Assembly (NCBI RefSeq): GCF_022009635.1
Contig: NZ_CP091716.1
Span: 3,611,001-3,675,000 of the forward strand
Direction: 5' to 3'
From: Variovorax paradoxus
Lineage (GTDB): Bacteria > Pseudomonadota > Gammaproteobacteria > Burkholderiales > Burkholderiaceae_C
Length of the DNA stretch: 64,000 nt
Made by a program: the position numbers and the translations under genes. Under the pieces are notes generated by a model. The model did no database searches. It was not told the origin of the DNA and saw only the letters and a program-made list of their open reading frames with translations. Positions 42,696 through 52,472 of the stretch are shown here, piece by piece (position 1 is the stretch's first letter; each line of letters starts with the position of its first letter).

Positions 42696-45017
42696 TTGAA
42701 TTTCAGGAAAGAAGGAGATCATATCAAAAATAATGGCACTTCCAGCGGTCTGCTGGACGAATTCGAAGGAACTGTTCAAGGACATCGCGACGGGCACGGC
42801 TTCGTGCAGCGTGATGACGGTGAAGCAGACATTTATTTGCCACCGAACGAGATGCGCGCGGTGCTGCACAAGGACCGCGTCAAGGCGCGTGTGGTGCGGC
42901 AAGACCGGCGCGGCCGCCCCGAGGGGCGCGTGGTCGAAATCGTCGAGCGCTCAGAGCAGCCGATCATCGGCCGCCTGCTGCATGAAGGTGGAATCTGGCT
43001 CGTTGCTCCGGAAGACAAGCGCTACGGTCAGGACGTACTGATCCCCAAGGGCGCGACCGGTCCCGCGAAGGTGGGGCAGGTTGTCGTCGTGCAACTCACG
43101 GAGCCGCCGGCGCTGTTCGGCCAGCCCGTGGGTCGCGTGAAAGAGGTGCTGGGCGAGATCGACGACCCCGGCATGGAAATCGAAATCGCCGTGCGCAAGT
43201 ACGGCGTGCCGCACGAGTTTTCCGCGGAGTGCCTGGCTGAAGCCAAGGCGCTGCCCGAGAAGGTCCGTCCCGCAGACAAGAAGGGGCGTGTCGACCTCAC
43301 CGACATCCCCCTCGTCACCATCGACGGCGAAGACGCACGCGACTTCGACGATGCCGTCTACTGCGAGCCTGCAAAAGTGGGCCGTGGCAAGGGCTGGCGC
43401 CTGCTGGTCGCCATCGCCGACGTCAGCGCCTATGTGCAGACCGGTTCGGGTATCGACATCGACGCCTACGACCGCGCCACCAGCGTCTACTTTCCGCGCC
43501 GCGTCATCCCGATGCTGCCGGAGAAGCTGTCGAACGGCCTGTGCTCGCTGAACCCGGAGGTCGAGCGCCTGTGCATGGTGTGCGACATGCTGGTCGCGGC
43601 CGACGGCGAAATCTACGCCTACCAGTTCTATCCGGCCGTGATGTTCAGCCATGCGCGATTCACGTACACCGAAGTCGCGGCCATCCTTGGCAACACGCGT
43701 GGCCCCGAAGCCGCCAAGCGCAAGGATCGCGTCAAGGACCTGCTGAACCTCGCCGACGTCTACAAGGCGCTGCTCAAGCAGCGCGGCAAGCGCGGCGCGG
43801 TCGACTTCGAAACCACCGAGACGCAGATCATCTGCGACGACGCCGGTCGCATCGAGAAAATCGTGCCGCGCACGCGCAACGAGGCGCACCGCCTGATCGA
43901 AGAAGCCATGCTCGCGGCTAACGTCTGCAGCGCCGACTTCATCGCCGAAGGCAAGCACCCAGGCCTGTTCCGCGTGCACGAAGGCCCGACGCCCGAGAAG
44001 AAGGAAATCCTGCGGGGCTATCTGAAGGCGATGGGCGTGGGCCTGAGCATCACCGACGACCCCAAGCCGGGCGAGTTTCAGGCGATTGCCGAGGCCACCA
44101 AGGAGCGCCCCGACGCGCAGCAGATCCACACCATGCTGCTGCGTTCGATGCAGCAGGCGATCTACACGCCGATCAACAGCGGCCACTTCGGGCTGGCTTA
44201 CGAGGCCTACACGCACTTCACGAGCCCGATCCGGCGTTATCCGGACCTGCTGGTGCACCGCGTGATCAAGGCCATCCTGGGCAAGACGCGCTACCAGCTG
44301 CCGATGCTGCCGACGCCGGGCGAGGCGCATGCCAAGCTGGCGAAGCGGCTCGCGTCGCGCGTGAAGGCGCCGACCAACAAGCCGCAGAAGGCGACCGTCG
44401 CTCCCAGCAAGGAAGTGCTGGCATGGGAAGCCGCGGGCCTGCATTGCAGTGCCAACGAACGCCGCGCCGATGAAGCCAGCCGCGACGTCGAGGCCTGGCT
44501 CAAGTGCAAGTACATGCGCGAGCACCTCGGCGAGGAGTACGGCGGCGTGGTCACTGCGGCCACGACATTCGGCATCTTCGTCACGCTCGACGCGATGTAC
44601 GTCGAAGGGCTGGTGCACATCACCGAACTCGGCGGCGAGTACTTCAAGTTCGACGAGATGCGCCAGGAACTGCGCGGCGAGCGCACCGGCATCCGCTACG
44701 CCATCGGCACGCGGGTGCGGGTGCAGGTGAGCCGCGTCGACCTGGACGGCCGCAAGATCGACTTCCGCCTCGTGCGCGAAGGCGAGGAGCTCATGGCGCG
44801 CGCCATGAAGGACAAGGGCGCGGCATCATCCGGCGTGCCGGTCAAGGCATCGGCCAAGCGCGGCACGCGCCACAAGGCGGCGGAAGCCGGCGGCGGCGAG
44901 CCGCGCGGAGAGCGAGGCACCTCGGCCTCCGCGGGGCCGCAATCGGCGATGCAGGCTTTCAAGTCGGCGGTCAAGAAGGCCGCCAACAAGATGAAGGGGC
45001 GCAAGCCGCGCCGCTGA
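42696..45017 (+). CDS. rnr: Ribonuclease R
   Basis: A 3'-5' exoribonuclease of about 770 aa that degrades structured RNA. Cold-shock domains ([17 protein letters not shown]) precede the RNB catalytic centre ([17 protein letters not shown], four acidic residues) and [18 protein letters not shown]. An S1 domain ([16 protein letters not shown]) and a Lys/Arg-rich tail follow. The N-terminal HTH of E. coli RNase R is absent. The start is unclear. The TTG at 42696 has no ribosome binding site, while AAGGAG (42712-42717) lies five bases before an in-frame ATC at 42723. The ATG at 42733 is in another frame. The given start is the outer limit. Confidence 0.92.
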   Translation: MNFRKEGDHIKNNGTSSGLLDEFEGTVQGHRDGHGFVQRDDGEADIYLPPNEMRAVLHKDRVKARVVRQDRRGRPEGRVVEIVERSEQPIIGRLLHEGGIWLVAPEDKRYGQDVLIPKGATGPAKVGQVVVVQLTEPPALFGQPVGRVKEVLGEIDDPGMEIEIAVRKYGVPHEFSAECLAEAKALPEKVRPADKKGRVDLTDIPLVTIDGEDARDFDDAVYCEPAKVGRGKGWRLLVAIADVSAYVQTGSGIDIDAYDRATSVYFPRRVIPMLPEKLSNGLCSLNPEVERLCMVCDMLVAADGEIYAYQFYPAVMFSHARFTYTEVAAILGNTRGPEAAKRKDRVKDLLNLADVYKALLKQRGKRGAVDFETTETQIICDDAGRIEKIVPRTRNEAHRLIEEAMLAANVCSADFIAEGKHPGLFRVHEGPTPEKKEILRGYLKAMGVGLSITDDPKPGEFQAIAEATKERPDAQQIHTMLLRSMQQAIYTPINSGHFGLAYEAYTHFTSPIRRYPDLLVHRVIKAILGKTRYQLPMLPTPGEAHAKLAKRLASRVKAPTNKPQKATVAPSKEVLAWEAAGLHCSANERRADEASRDVEAWLKCKYMREHLGEEYGGVVTAATTFGIFVTLDAMYVEGLVHITELGGEYFKFDEMRQELRGERTGIRYAIGTRVRVQVSRVDLDGRKIDFRLVREGEELMARAMKDKGAASSGVPVKASAKRGTRHKAAEAGGGEPRGERGTSASAGPQSAMQAFKSAVKKAANKMKGRKPRR

Positions 45018-45076
45018 TGGCTTTGCCCGAATTAATCGAACCATCGACAACCTCAACAAAGAAAGAGACAGACAGC

Positions 45077-45841
45077 ATGAGCGCTGAAGACAACAAGGGC
45101 CGCATCGCCATCGTCACGGGGGCGGGCTCCGGTATCGGCCGCGCCGCGGCGCTGGCGCTGTTGGGCGACGGCTGGAGCGTGGCACTGGCCGGGCGCCGGC
45201 TGGAGCCGCTGGAGCAGGTCGCCGAGGAGTCTGGCGCCGGTGCGCGCGCCTTCGCGGTGCCCACCGACGTCGCCAAGGCCGATTCGGTGCAGGCCTTGTT
45301 CGCCGCCACGGTCGAGCGCTTCGGCCGTGTCGACCTGCTGTTCAACAACGCTGGCGTGGGCAACCCGCCGGGCCCGTTCGAGGACTGGACGCCTGAGCAG
45401 TGGCAGGGCGTGGTCGACATCAACCTGACGGGCATGTTCTTCTGCATCCAGCAGGCGTTCCGCACGATGAAGGCGCAGACGCCGCGCGGCGGCCGGATCA
45501 TCAACAACGGCTCCATCTCGGCCACCGCGCCGCGTCCCAATTCGGCGGCCTACACGTCCACCAAGCATGCGGTCGAAGGGCTCACCAAGACGGCATCGCT
45601 GGACGGGCGCAAGTACGACATCGCGGTGGGGCAGGTCGACGTGGGCAATGCGATGACCGAACTGGCCGCGCGCATGGCCAAGGGCGTACCGCAAGCCAAT
45701 GGCGAGCTGGCGATCGAGCCGCTGATCGACGTGAAGATCGTCGGCCAGTCGGTGCTCTACATGGCCAACCTGCCGCTGGAAGCGAACGTGCTGTTCCACA
45801 CCATCATGGCGACGAAGATGCCCTTCGTCGGGCGCGGCTAG
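45077..45841 (+). CDS. SDR family oxidoreductase
   Basis: A 254-aa short-chain dehydrogenase. The cofactor loop is [16 protein letters not shown], followed by [15 protein letters not shown], the catalytic S in NGSISATAP and the Y-x3-K set [13 protein letters not shown]. There is no fused domain. It resembles the classical SDR group with unknown substrate, often annotated as a 3-oxoacyl-ACP-reductase-like enzyme, though fabG is not certain here. It begins 59 bases after rnr; AAAGAGAC precedes the start only weakly. Confidence 0.85.
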   Translation: MSAEDNKGRIAIVTGAGSGIGRAAALALLGDGWSVALAGRRLEPLEQVAEESGAGARAFAVPTDVAKADSVQALFAATVERFGRVDLLFNNAGVGNPPGPFEDWTPEQWQGVVDINLTGMFFCIQQAFRTMKAQTPRGGRIINNGSISATAPRPNSAAYTSTKHAVEGLTKTASLDGRKYDIAVGQVDVGNAMTELAARMAKGVPQANGELAIEPLIDVKIVGQSVLYMANLPLEANVLFHTIMATKMPFVGRG

Positions 45842-45854
45842 GAAAAGAGCCGCG

Positions 45855-47315
45855 TCAGACCGGCGCGCGACGGGCCAGCGTGCCGGCCGTGAGCGGGGTC
45901 GCATCTGCCGGCCAGGTGTCGGCAATGTGGCCGTGCTGCCAGACGGCTTCCGAGGCTGCCTCTAAGACAGGGCGACCGGCGGCCAGCGCGGCGCCGATCA
46001 TGCCGGCGAGCACGTCTCCGGTGCCGGCTGTGGCGAGGCGGGCGTTGCCTGTCAGGTTGATGACCGGGGGCGTTCCGTCCGCATCCGAAATCACTGTTCC
46101 GGAGCCTTTGAGCACGGCAACGACGCCGAAGCGCGATGCAAGCTGACGGGCCGATGCAAGCCGGTCGGCCTGGATGTCGGCGGCCGTGCAACCAAGCAGG
46201 CGCGCCGCTTCGAGCGGATGCGGTGTGATCACCGTGGGCAATCCGTCTTTTCCGCGCGATGCGAGCTGCGCCTGGAGCGCGCTGTCGGCCGCGATGGCGT
46301 TGAGTGCGTCCGCATCGAGCACCAATGCGGCGGCTGTCGTCACCACGCGCGGCAGCAGTTCGTGCACGGCTTCGCCACCGCCACAGCCGCAGACGACGGT
46401 CATGCCCGAGAGGTCGAGCGAGCGGGCGTCGCGCAGCATCAGTTCAGTCTGCGAGGTGTCGACGACGGCCGCGTCGGGGTCGAGCAAGCCGACGAACACC
46501 CGTCCCGCGCCTGCGTGCAGCGCGGCCGAGCCGGCCAGCAATGCCGCGCCGGCCATGCCGGATGCGCCTCCGATCACCGCAACGTCGCCGTAGCTGCCTT
46601 TGTGTGACGCATGTGCGCGCGGCTGTGCCTTTGGCGTGCCGGTGAGTCGGGCGGCTGGCCTGTCGGTGATGTGGCCGCAGCCGAGATCGTCGAACCATGT
46701 AGTGCCTGCTGCATCGCGCCCCTGTGCGGTGAAGAGGCCTGGCTTCAGCGTGAGAAAGGTGATGCAGTGGCGCGCGGACGTGATCGCGCTGGCGGCGTCC
46801 TTCGGCAGCACGCCGGTATCCGCATTCAGTCCTGACGGCACGTCGACGCTGAGCACCGGCTGCGTGCTCCCGTGCATCAGCTGGAGCCATTCAGCCATGG
46901 TGCCTTCGGGTGGTCTGGTCGAGCCGATGCCAAGCAGTGCGTCGATGGCCAGTTCGAAGGTGGTCGGCGGGGTCTCCGCAAAGGTGACGCCAGCATCTCG
47001 GGCACGCTGCAGCGATGTTTTCGCGTCTGGCGGCAGTCGGCTCTCATCCCCGGCGAACGTGACCACGGGAAAGAACCCTCGATGCCGCAACTGCGCCGCC
47101 GCCTCGAAGCCGTCGCCGCCGTTGTTGCCCGGCCCGCATGCCACCCAGATCGTTCGCGCATGCGGCGCAATGGCCATTGCAAGCCGCGCGACCGCGAGGC
47201 CGGCGCGCTGCATCAACGCATGGGCGGGCAGGGCGGCTGCCGCAGCCTGCTCGATGCGGCGCGTGGCGGCGATGTCGAACAGATCGGCGGCGGTGGCGGG
47301 CGTGATGCGTTGCAT
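45855..47315 (-). CDS. nnr: Bifunctional NAD(P)HX epimerase/dehydratase
   Basis: A 486-aa metabolite-repair enzyme that restores damaged NAD(P)H. The N-terminal YjeF_N epimerase domain has CGPGNNGGDGFEAAAQL and VDVPSGLNADTG. The C-terminal ADP/ATP-dependent dehydratase domain (ribokinase-like) has HKGSYGDVAVIGGASGMAGA and NARLATAGTGDVLAGMI. I chose the ATG at 47315 rather than 47336 because it is closer to the family start. It is divergent from the small membrane protein gene 41 bp away. Confidence 0.93.
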   Translation of the reverse strand: MQRITPATAADLFDIAATRRIEQAAAAALPAHALMQRAGLAVARLAMAIAPHARTIWVACGPGNNGGDGFEAAAQLRHRGFFPVVTFAGDESRLPPDAKTSLQRARDAGVTFAETPPTTFELAIDALLGIGSTRPPEGTMAEWLQLMHGSTQPVLSVDVPSGLNADTGVLPKDAASAITSARHCITFLTLKPGLFTAQGRDAAGTTWFDDLGCGHITDRPAARLTGTPKAQPRAHASHKGSYGDVAVIGGASGMAGAALLAGSAALHAGAGRVFVGLLDPDAAVVDTSQTELMLRDARSLDLSGMTVVCGCGGGEAVHELLPRVVTTAAALVLDADALNAIAADSALQAQLASRGKDGLPTVITPHPLEAARLLGCTAADIQADRLASARQLASRFGVVAVLKGSGTVISDADGTPPVINLTGNARLATAGTGDVLAGMIGAALAAGRPVLEAASEAVWQHGHIADTWPADATPLTAGTLARRAPV

Positions 47316-47356
47316 CGGTCCATTGTGCCGCCGCACCGGCTCTCTATGATTCGCGG

Positions 47357-47785
47357 ATGAACTTCAAGAGCCTCGCCTGGGTGCTCGTCCTGCTGCTGGC
47401 GGGGCTGGTATTTTTCCTGGGTGCGACCGTTGCCTGGATCGCCGGACTGGCATGGGTGCTGGCGCTGCTGGGCGCTGTGTGGGGTGTGTTTCTATTGGCC
47501 CAGCTGAAACGCTGGGTGCCGCTGAGGGATGTGGCCTGGGCCGCCAACATGGGCGTCGGCGTCAGCGTGATCCGCTGGTTCGATCTGCCGGCGGACACCG
47601 TTTCGGGCCTGGCGCGCTTCGCGCTGCTTGGCGCCGCTGCGATTTGCCTGATTTTCTTCGCGCTGATCGGCCCCGGCCTTCTGGGGTGGATTGCCGAGCG
47701 GCTTCGGCCGCCGCCGGAGCCCGAATTGCCCGTCGAGCAGCCCGCAAGCCCGGAGCGCCTGCGCCGCTGGGATCCTAGAGACTGA
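47357..47785 (+). CDS. Small inner-membrane protein of unknown function
   Basis: A 142-aa protein with three clear membrane segments. Two are at the N-terminus (about residues 5-25 and 28-48) and one at about 96-116 (LLGAAAICLIFFALIGPGLLG). Between them is RWVPLRDVAWAANMGVGVSV. The C-terminus is cytosolic and Pro/Glu-rich. I do not recognise a family. Its last 11 bases overlap the end of the convergent D-amino acid dehydrogenase gene. Confidence 0.7.
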   Translation: MNFKSLAWVLVLLLAGLVFFLGATVAWIAGLAWVLALLGAVWGVFLLAQLKRWVPLRDVAWAANMGVGVSVIRWFDLPADTVSGLARFALLGAAAICLIFFALIGPGLLGWIAERLRPPPEPELPVEQPASPERLRRWDPRD

Positions 47786-49028
47786 GCCGTTCGACGCCGA
47801 GCCCTTCGAGGTCGATTCCCGGGTCCTGACCCGCGATCAGGTCGCCCAGCACGCGAGCGCTGCCGCATGACAACGCCCAGCCGCTGGACCCGTGGCCCAG
47901 GTTGAGCCACACGCCGGGTATGCCGCTGGCGCCCAGCACTGGCGGCCCGTCGGGGAGCATCGGCCGCGCGCCTTTCCATTGCTGAACGCCCGACTGCAGC
48001 GTTGCCGCGCCGGGAAACCAGTCGTGCAGCACTTTGTAGAGCATCTGCACCGAGGCCGGATTCATCGTGTCCAGCGAGCCGCCGATCTCGGCGCTGCCGG
48101 CCACGCGCACACGCTGGCCCAGGCGGGAGATCGCGACCTTGTAGCGTTCGTCCATCACCGCGCTGCGCGGCGCATTGAGCGGCTCGCGCACCGGTGCGCT
48201 GACCGAGTGGCCGTAGACCGGTGCCATCGGAATGCGCAGTCCCAGCGGGCGCAGCAACGTGGCCGAGGCCAGCCCGGCGCACACGACGATGGCGTCGTAG
48301 CGCACGGGGTCCGAGCCGCTCGCCAGCGAAAGCGACGTGGGGGCCGCGCGGCTCAGCGGCGCGATGTCGCAGTTGAAGTGAAACTGCGCGCCCAGTGCTT
48401 CGGCCTCCCACTTGAGCAGCAGCGCGAACTGGCGGCAGTTGGCCACTTCGTCTTCCGGCAGGTGGATGGCGCCGGCCAGCGGGGTTTCGGGATTGAGCGC
48501 GGGTTCGATCAGCCGGGCCTCGTCGGCATCGACTTCCCTGAAGACGCTGCCGGCCGCGCGCAGCACGTCGAGCCCGGGCTGGACCAGCTTTTTCTCGCGC
48601 TTGGAGCGCAGCAGGACGAGGTAGCCGTCGCTGCGCTCGTAGCTCAGTTCGCGCGCCTCGGTCACTTCGTGCAGCCGGGTGCGGCTGTAGAAGGCCAGCC
48701 GCTGCATGCGGGCGCGGTTGGCGAGGTAGGTCTCGAGCTTGCAGGCCTTCTGCCAGCGTGACATCCAGCCGATGTCGCGTGAACTCAGCGGCCAGCGCAG
48801 CTTGATGGCGCCATGCGAGGACAGCAGCGAGCGCAGCACCTTGCCGCGCATGCCGGGCGCGGCCCAGGGAGTGACGTATCCGGGGGCGACCACGCCCGCG
48901 TTGGCGAAACTGGCTTCTTCGGCGGCGGCGCCGCGGCGCTCGAAGACGGTCACTTCATGGCCGTCGGAAACCAGTTCCCAGGCGGTTGTGACGCCGATGA
49001 TGCCGGCGCCCACGATCGCGATTTTCAT
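47775..49028 (-). CDS. dadA: D-amino acid dehydrogenase (DadA-like)
   Basis: A 417-aa FAD-dependent oxidoreductase that converts D-amino acids to 2-oxo acids. It starts MKIAIVGAGIIGVTTAWEL, the FAD-binding GxGxxG motif of DadA, with GHEVTVFER closing the nucleotide site. The middle has FANAGVVAPGYVTPWA, and the C-terminus has GVWLNLGHGSSGWALS, typical of D-amino acid dehydrogenases. I chose the ATG at 49028; an extension to 49196 is Arg-rich and unlikely. Alanine racemase is not in the window. An amidase gene lies directly upstream on the same strand. Confidence 0.9.
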   Translation of the reverse strand: MKIAIVGAGIIGVTTAWELVSDGHEVTVFERRGAAAEEASFANAGVVAPGYVTPWAAPGMRGKVLRSLLSSHGAIKLRWPLSSRDIGWMSRWQKACKLETYLANRARMQRLAFYSRTRLHEVTEARELSYERSDGYLVLLRSKREKKLVQPGLDVLRAAGSVFREVDADEARLIEPALNPETPLAGAIHLPEDEVANCRQFALLLKWEAEALGAQFHFNCDIAPLSRAAPTSLSLASGSDPVRYDAIVVCAGLASATLLRPLGLRIPMAPVYGHSVSAPVREPLNAPRSAVMDERYKVAISRLGQRVRVAGSAEIGGSLDTMNPASVQMLYKVLHDWFPGAATLQSGVQQWKGARPMLPDGPPVLGASGIPGVWLNLGHGSSGWALSCGSARVLGDLIAGQDPGIDLEGLGVERLSL

Positions 49029-49081
49029 TGAATGTTCTAGATAAGAGAGACGGCTGACGCCCGTAGTATGGGCGAAGTCAG

Positions 49082-50407
49082 CTATTGATTCTGTAGCGTG
49101 CGCTCGGTTTGCAGGGCTACTGCGAGCACGGCGTCGTCGTGCAGCGCGGCATGCCAGAGCATGAGGCCGACCGGCAGTTCGCCGGGAGCGTGGCACGGCA
49201 GGGAGATGGCGCAGCCGTCGAGCATGTTGACGATCGACGGATTGCGCAGCAGCAGTCCGTTGATGCGGAAGAATTCATCGTCGCGTTCGGCGCCCGGCGC
49301 CACGCTGGCGATGGAAGGCGCCGTGATCGGCACGGTGGGCGAGAGCACGGCATCGAACGGGGCCAGCGCTGCCTCGACGCGGGCGATCCAGTCGCGGCGG
49401 GCGTGGATCAGGTCGATGTATTCATGCGCCTTCATGCCGGCGCCGCGCAGGATGCGCTGGGCTACGCGGGGGTCGTACCCGGCGCCGCTGCGCTCCAGCA
49501 GCAATCGGTGCCAGGCGTGGGACTCGGCTGCCGAGAAACCGCCGGTGGCGTTGATGGTCGCCAACTCGGCCAGTTCGGGCAGCTCGATTTCCTGGATTCG
49601 GGCGCCGGCGGCGCGCAGCGTCTTCAGCGAGCGTTCGAATGCGGTGGCCACGGCGGGCTCGATGCCGTCGAAGAACACGTTTTTCACCACGGCGATCCTG
49701 TAGGCAGCCAAGGGGGCATTGCCGGCCGTGACGCGGCGGGCCGCGAGGATCTCGTGCGCCGTGATGGCGTCGCGCACCGACCGGGTCATGGCGCAGACGG
49801 TGTCGAGCGTGGTCGACAGCGGCAGCGCGCCGTCGGCGGGGGTGAGGCGGGCGGTGTTCTTGAAGCCGACGATGCCGTTCAGCGCCGCCGGAATGCGGAT
49901 CGAGCCGCCCGTATCGGAACCCAGGCCGATGAAAGCGGCGCCGCTGGCCACCGAGATTGCCGCGCCTGACGACGAGCCACCCGGAATGCGGGGCGTGCCG
50001 GCGTCGCTCACGTTGGCGGGTGTGCCGTAGTGCGGATTGACGCCGACGCCGGAGAAGGCGAACTCCGTCATGTTGGTGCGGCCGGTCAGTACGCCGCCAG
50101 CGGCGCGCAGCCGCGCCACGGCGAGGGCATCGGTTTTGGCGGCTGGCGCGTGCGACAGCACCATGGAGCCGGCGGGCGTCGGCTGGCCCGCGACGTCGAA
50201 CAGGTCCTTGCTGGTGAATGCGAGGCCGGAAAGCCGGCTGTCGGGGCCGATGCCGGCGACGGCCTGGCGGGCTTCGTCGAACATCGTGCGGGTGAAAACA
50301 TGGGCGCAGGCCGGCGACTGCGAGACGTCGATGGCGCGCTCCAATTCGGTGCGTGCATCGGAGCCACCTGCCAGGAGGGAGAGACGGGTGGCGTGGAGGT
50401 CGTTCAT
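49082..50407 (-). CDS. Amidase (amidase-signature family)
   Basis: A 441-aa amidase-signature enzyme. The Ser-Ser-Lys triad is visible: lysine in LAFTSKDLFDVAG, the Gly/Ser-rich loop PGGSSSGAAISVA, and the nucleophile serine in GLGSDTGGSIRIPAAL. It lies 53 bases upstream of the D-amino acid dehydrogenase, so the two may form one unit that releases and oxidises an amino acid amide. The substrate is not certain. It is divergent from rpsB, with about 208 bp between. Confidence 0.9.
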   Translation of the reverse strand: MNDLHATRLSLLAGGSDARTELERAIDVSQSPACAHVFTRTMFDEARQAVAGIGPDSRLSGLAFTSKDLFDVAGQPTPAGSMVLSHAPAAKTDALAVARLRAAGGVLTGRTNMTEFAFSGVGVNPHYGTPANVSDAGTPRIPGGSSSGAAISVASGAAFIGLGSDTGGSIRIPAALNGIVGFKNTARLTPADGALPLSTTLDTVCAMTRSVRDAITAHEILAARRVTAGNAPLAAYRIAVVKNVFFDGIEPAVATAFERSLKTLRAAGARIQEIELPELAELATINATGGFSAAESHAWHRLLLERSGAGYDPRVAQRILRGAGMKAHEYIDLIHARRDWIARVEAALAPFDAVLSPTVPITAPSIASVAPGAERDDEFFRINGLLLRNPSIVNMLDGCAISLPCHAPGELPVGLMLWHAALHDDAVLAVALQTERTLQNQ

Positions 50408-50466
50408 GGGTGGCTGCAGTGCCGCGCGGGCGGCTCGGGTTCAGGAAGAGGGCAGAGTGGCCGTGC

Positions 50467-50472
50467 TATACT
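50467..50472 (+). promoter_or_regulatory. Candidate -10 box of rpsB
   Basis: TATACT lies about 145 bases upstream of rpsB, with TTCAGG upstream at poor spacing (21 bp). If used, it gives a leader of about 140 nt. In other bacteria the rpsB leader binds S2 for autoregulation. I see no clear conserved hairpin in this region beyond short repeats, so this remains a possibility. Confidence 0.4.
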
Positions 50473-50615
50473 CTTTGGGTTTCGCTGGTCGAGCGACGGG
50501 TTCCGTTGCATCCAGTCAAACACATCCGCAAACCGGCCCAATCAAGGTGTTGTGACTCCATCCAAGGGAGCGCAAAACGGGCTGGATTTTAGACCCAACC
50601 TTTGGAGTAATTTCA

Positions 50616-51371
50616 ATGTCTACCACCATGCGCGAAATGCTGGAAGCCGGTGTCCATTTCGGTCACCAAACCCGCTTCTGGAACCCCAAGATGGCTCCGT
50701 TCATCTTCGGCCATCGCAACAAGATCCACATCATCAACCTGGAAAAGTCGCTCCCGATGTTCCAGGACGCGATGAAGTACGCCAAGCAGCTCACCGCCAA
50801 CCGCGGCACGATCCTGATGGTCGGCACGAAGCGCCAGGCCCGTGAAATCGTTGCTGCCGAAGCCCGCCGCGCCGGCGTGCCCTTCGTCGACACCCGCTGG
50901 CTCGGCGGCATGCTGACCAACTTCAAGACCGTCAAGACCTCGATCAAGCGTCTGAAGGACATGAAGGCCCAGCAGGAAGCCGGCCTCGACTCGCTGAGCA
51001 AGAAGGAGCAACTGACCTTCTCGCGCGAAATCGAGAAGCTCGAAAAGGACATCGGCGGCATCCAGGACATGACCGCTCTGCCCGACGCCATCTTCGTGAT
51101 CGACGTGGGCTTCCACAAGATCGCCGTTGCTGAAGCCAAGAAGCTCGGCATTCCGCTGATCGGCGTGGTCGACTCCAACCACTCGCCCGAAGGCATCGAC
51201 TACGTGATCCCCGGCAACGACGACTCGTCGAAGGCTGTCACGCTGTACGCCCGCGGCATCGCCGACGCCATCATCGAAGGCCGCAACAGCGCCACCGGTG
51301 ACGTGGTCAAGGCCATCGCCGAAGGCGGTAGCGACGAATTCGTCGAAGTCGAAGAAGGCGCTTCGGCCTGA
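50616..51371 (+). CDS. rpsB: 30S ribosomal protein S2
   Basis: A 251-aa ribosomal protein. It begins [20 protein letters not shown], the standard S2 N-terminus, and has [30 protein letters not shown] and [15 protein letters not shown] nine bases upstream supports the ATG. An intrinsic terminator follows its stop, before tsf, so rpsB is also made separately. Confidence 0.97.
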   Translation: MSTTMREMLEAGVHFGHQTRFWNPKMAPFIFGHRNKIHIINLEKSLPMFQDAMKYAKQLTANRGTILMVGTKRQAREIVAAEARRAGVPFVDTRWLGGMLTNFKTVKTSIKRLKDMKAQQEAGLDSLSKKEQLTFSREIEKLEKDIGGIQDMTALPDAIFVIDVGFHKIAVAEAKKLGIPLIGVVDSNHSPEGIDYVIPGNDDSSKAVTLYARGIADAIIEGRNSATGDVVKAIAEGGSDEFVEVEEGASA

Positions 51372-51394
51372 TTCGCGCGCTCGCGAGCCTGAGG

Positions 51395-51420
51395 AAGGGG
51401 CTTTGGTGCCCCTTTTTTTT
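51395..51420 (+). terminator. Intrinsic terminator between rpsB and tsf
   Basis: GGGGC (51397-51401) pairs with GCCCC (51408-51412) around a 6-base loop; the A-A before the stem and the 8-T tract (51413-51420) extend it. This is a canonical terminator. In E. coli a comparable site lets only part of the transcription reach tsf. Confidence 0.85.
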
Positions 51421-51452
51421 AACCTGATTTTTGGAATTACGGAGATACACAA

Positions 51453-52376
51453 ATGGCTGCAATCACCGCAAGCATGGTCGGCGAACTGCGCGCGAAGACT
51501 GACGCGCCCATGATGGAATGCAAGAAGGCCCTGACGGAGGCCGACGGCAACATGGAAAAGGCCGAAGAGCTGCTGCGCATCAAGCTCGGCAACAAGGCTG
51601 GCAAGGCATCTGGCCGCATCACCGCCGAAGGCGTGGTCACGGCTTTCGTCGACGGCGCTGCCGGCGGCATGATCGAAATCAACTGCGAAACCGACTTCGT
51701 CACCAAGAACGACAGCTTCCTGGCCATGGCCAACGCTGCCGCGATGCTGGTCGCCAAGCACAACCCCGCCGACATCGCCGCGCTGGGCGCGCTGGCCTAT
51801 GAGCAAGACGGTTTCGGCCCCACGCTCGAAGACGTGCGCAAGGGCCTGATCGGCAAGATCGGCGAGAACATGAGCTTCCGCCGCTTCAAGCATTTCACGG
51901 GCAACGGCAAGCTGGCTTCGTACCTGCACGGCACGCGCATCGGCGTGATGGTCGAGTTCGAAGGCGACGACACGTCGGCCAAGGACGTGGCAATGCACAT
52001 CGCCGCCATGAAGCCGGTCGCCATCCAGGCTTCCGACGTGCCTGCCGACCTGATCGAAAAGGAACGTGCAGTTGCCAAGGGCAAGGCCGACGAAGACCGC
52101 AAGACGGCCGAAGCCGAAGGCAAGAAGCCCCAGCCTGACGACATCGTCGCCAAGCGCATCGAAGGCGGCGTGCAGAAGTTCCTGAAGGAAGTTTCGCTGC
52201 ACAACCAGCCGTTCGTGAAGAACGACAAGCAGACCGTCGAGCAGATGCTCAAGGCCGCCGACACCTCGATCAAGGGTTTCACCCTGTACGTGGTCGGCGA
52301 AGGCATCGAGAAGAAAGTCGACGACTTCGCCGCCGAAGTGGCCGCGCAAGTTGCTGCTGCCAAGGCTGCTGCCTGA
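51453..52376 (+). CDS. tsf: Elongation factor Ts
   Basis: A 307-aa guanine-exchange factor for EF-Tu. The N-terminal [20 protein letters not shown] is the family start, followed by [21 protein letters not shown] and the core [11 protein letters not shown] (TDFV motif), then a helical insert. GGAG upstream fixes the ATG. The 81-bp gap after rpsB contains a terminator, so expression is probably lower than rpsB or from readthrough. Confidence 0.97.
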   Translation: MAAITASMVGELRAKTDAPMMECKKALTEADGNMEKAEELLRIKLGNKAGKASGRITAEGVVTAFVDGAAGGMIEINCETDFVTKNDSFLAMANAAAMLVAKHNPADIAALGALAYEQDGFGPTLEDVRKGLIGKIGENMSFRRFKHFTGNGKLASYLHGTRIGVMVEFEGDDTSAKDVAMHIAAMKPVAIQASDVPADLIEKERAVAKGKADEDRKTAEAEGKKPQPDDIVAKRIEGGVQKFLKEVSLHNQPFVKNDKQTVEQMLKAADTSIKGFTLYVVGEGIEKKVDDFAAEVAAQVAAAKAAA

Positions 52377-52390
52377 TCCAGCCGCCACAC

Positions 52391-52425
52391 AAGCGGCGGT
52401 GCGCGAACGCGTGCCGCCGCTTTTT
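52391..52425 (+). terminator. Intrinsic terminator after tsf
   Basis: AAGCGGCGG (52391-52399) pairs perfectly with CCGCCGCTT (52414-52422). A second stem, CGCG/CGCG, lies inside. Five Ts (52421-52425) finish it. The arrangement should end the rpsB-tsf transcript. Confidence 0.85.
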
Positions 52426-52472
52426 CACCGCTACGTTTTACACTCGCCCCCGCCAACTCAAGGAAATTGCCC

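Noticed and set aside
42733..43041. An open frame from the ATG at 42733, near the AAGGAG of rnr
   Set aside because: It is out of frame with RNase R and lacks any recognisable sequence. The RNase R frame is supported by cold-shock motifs from about 42765 on.
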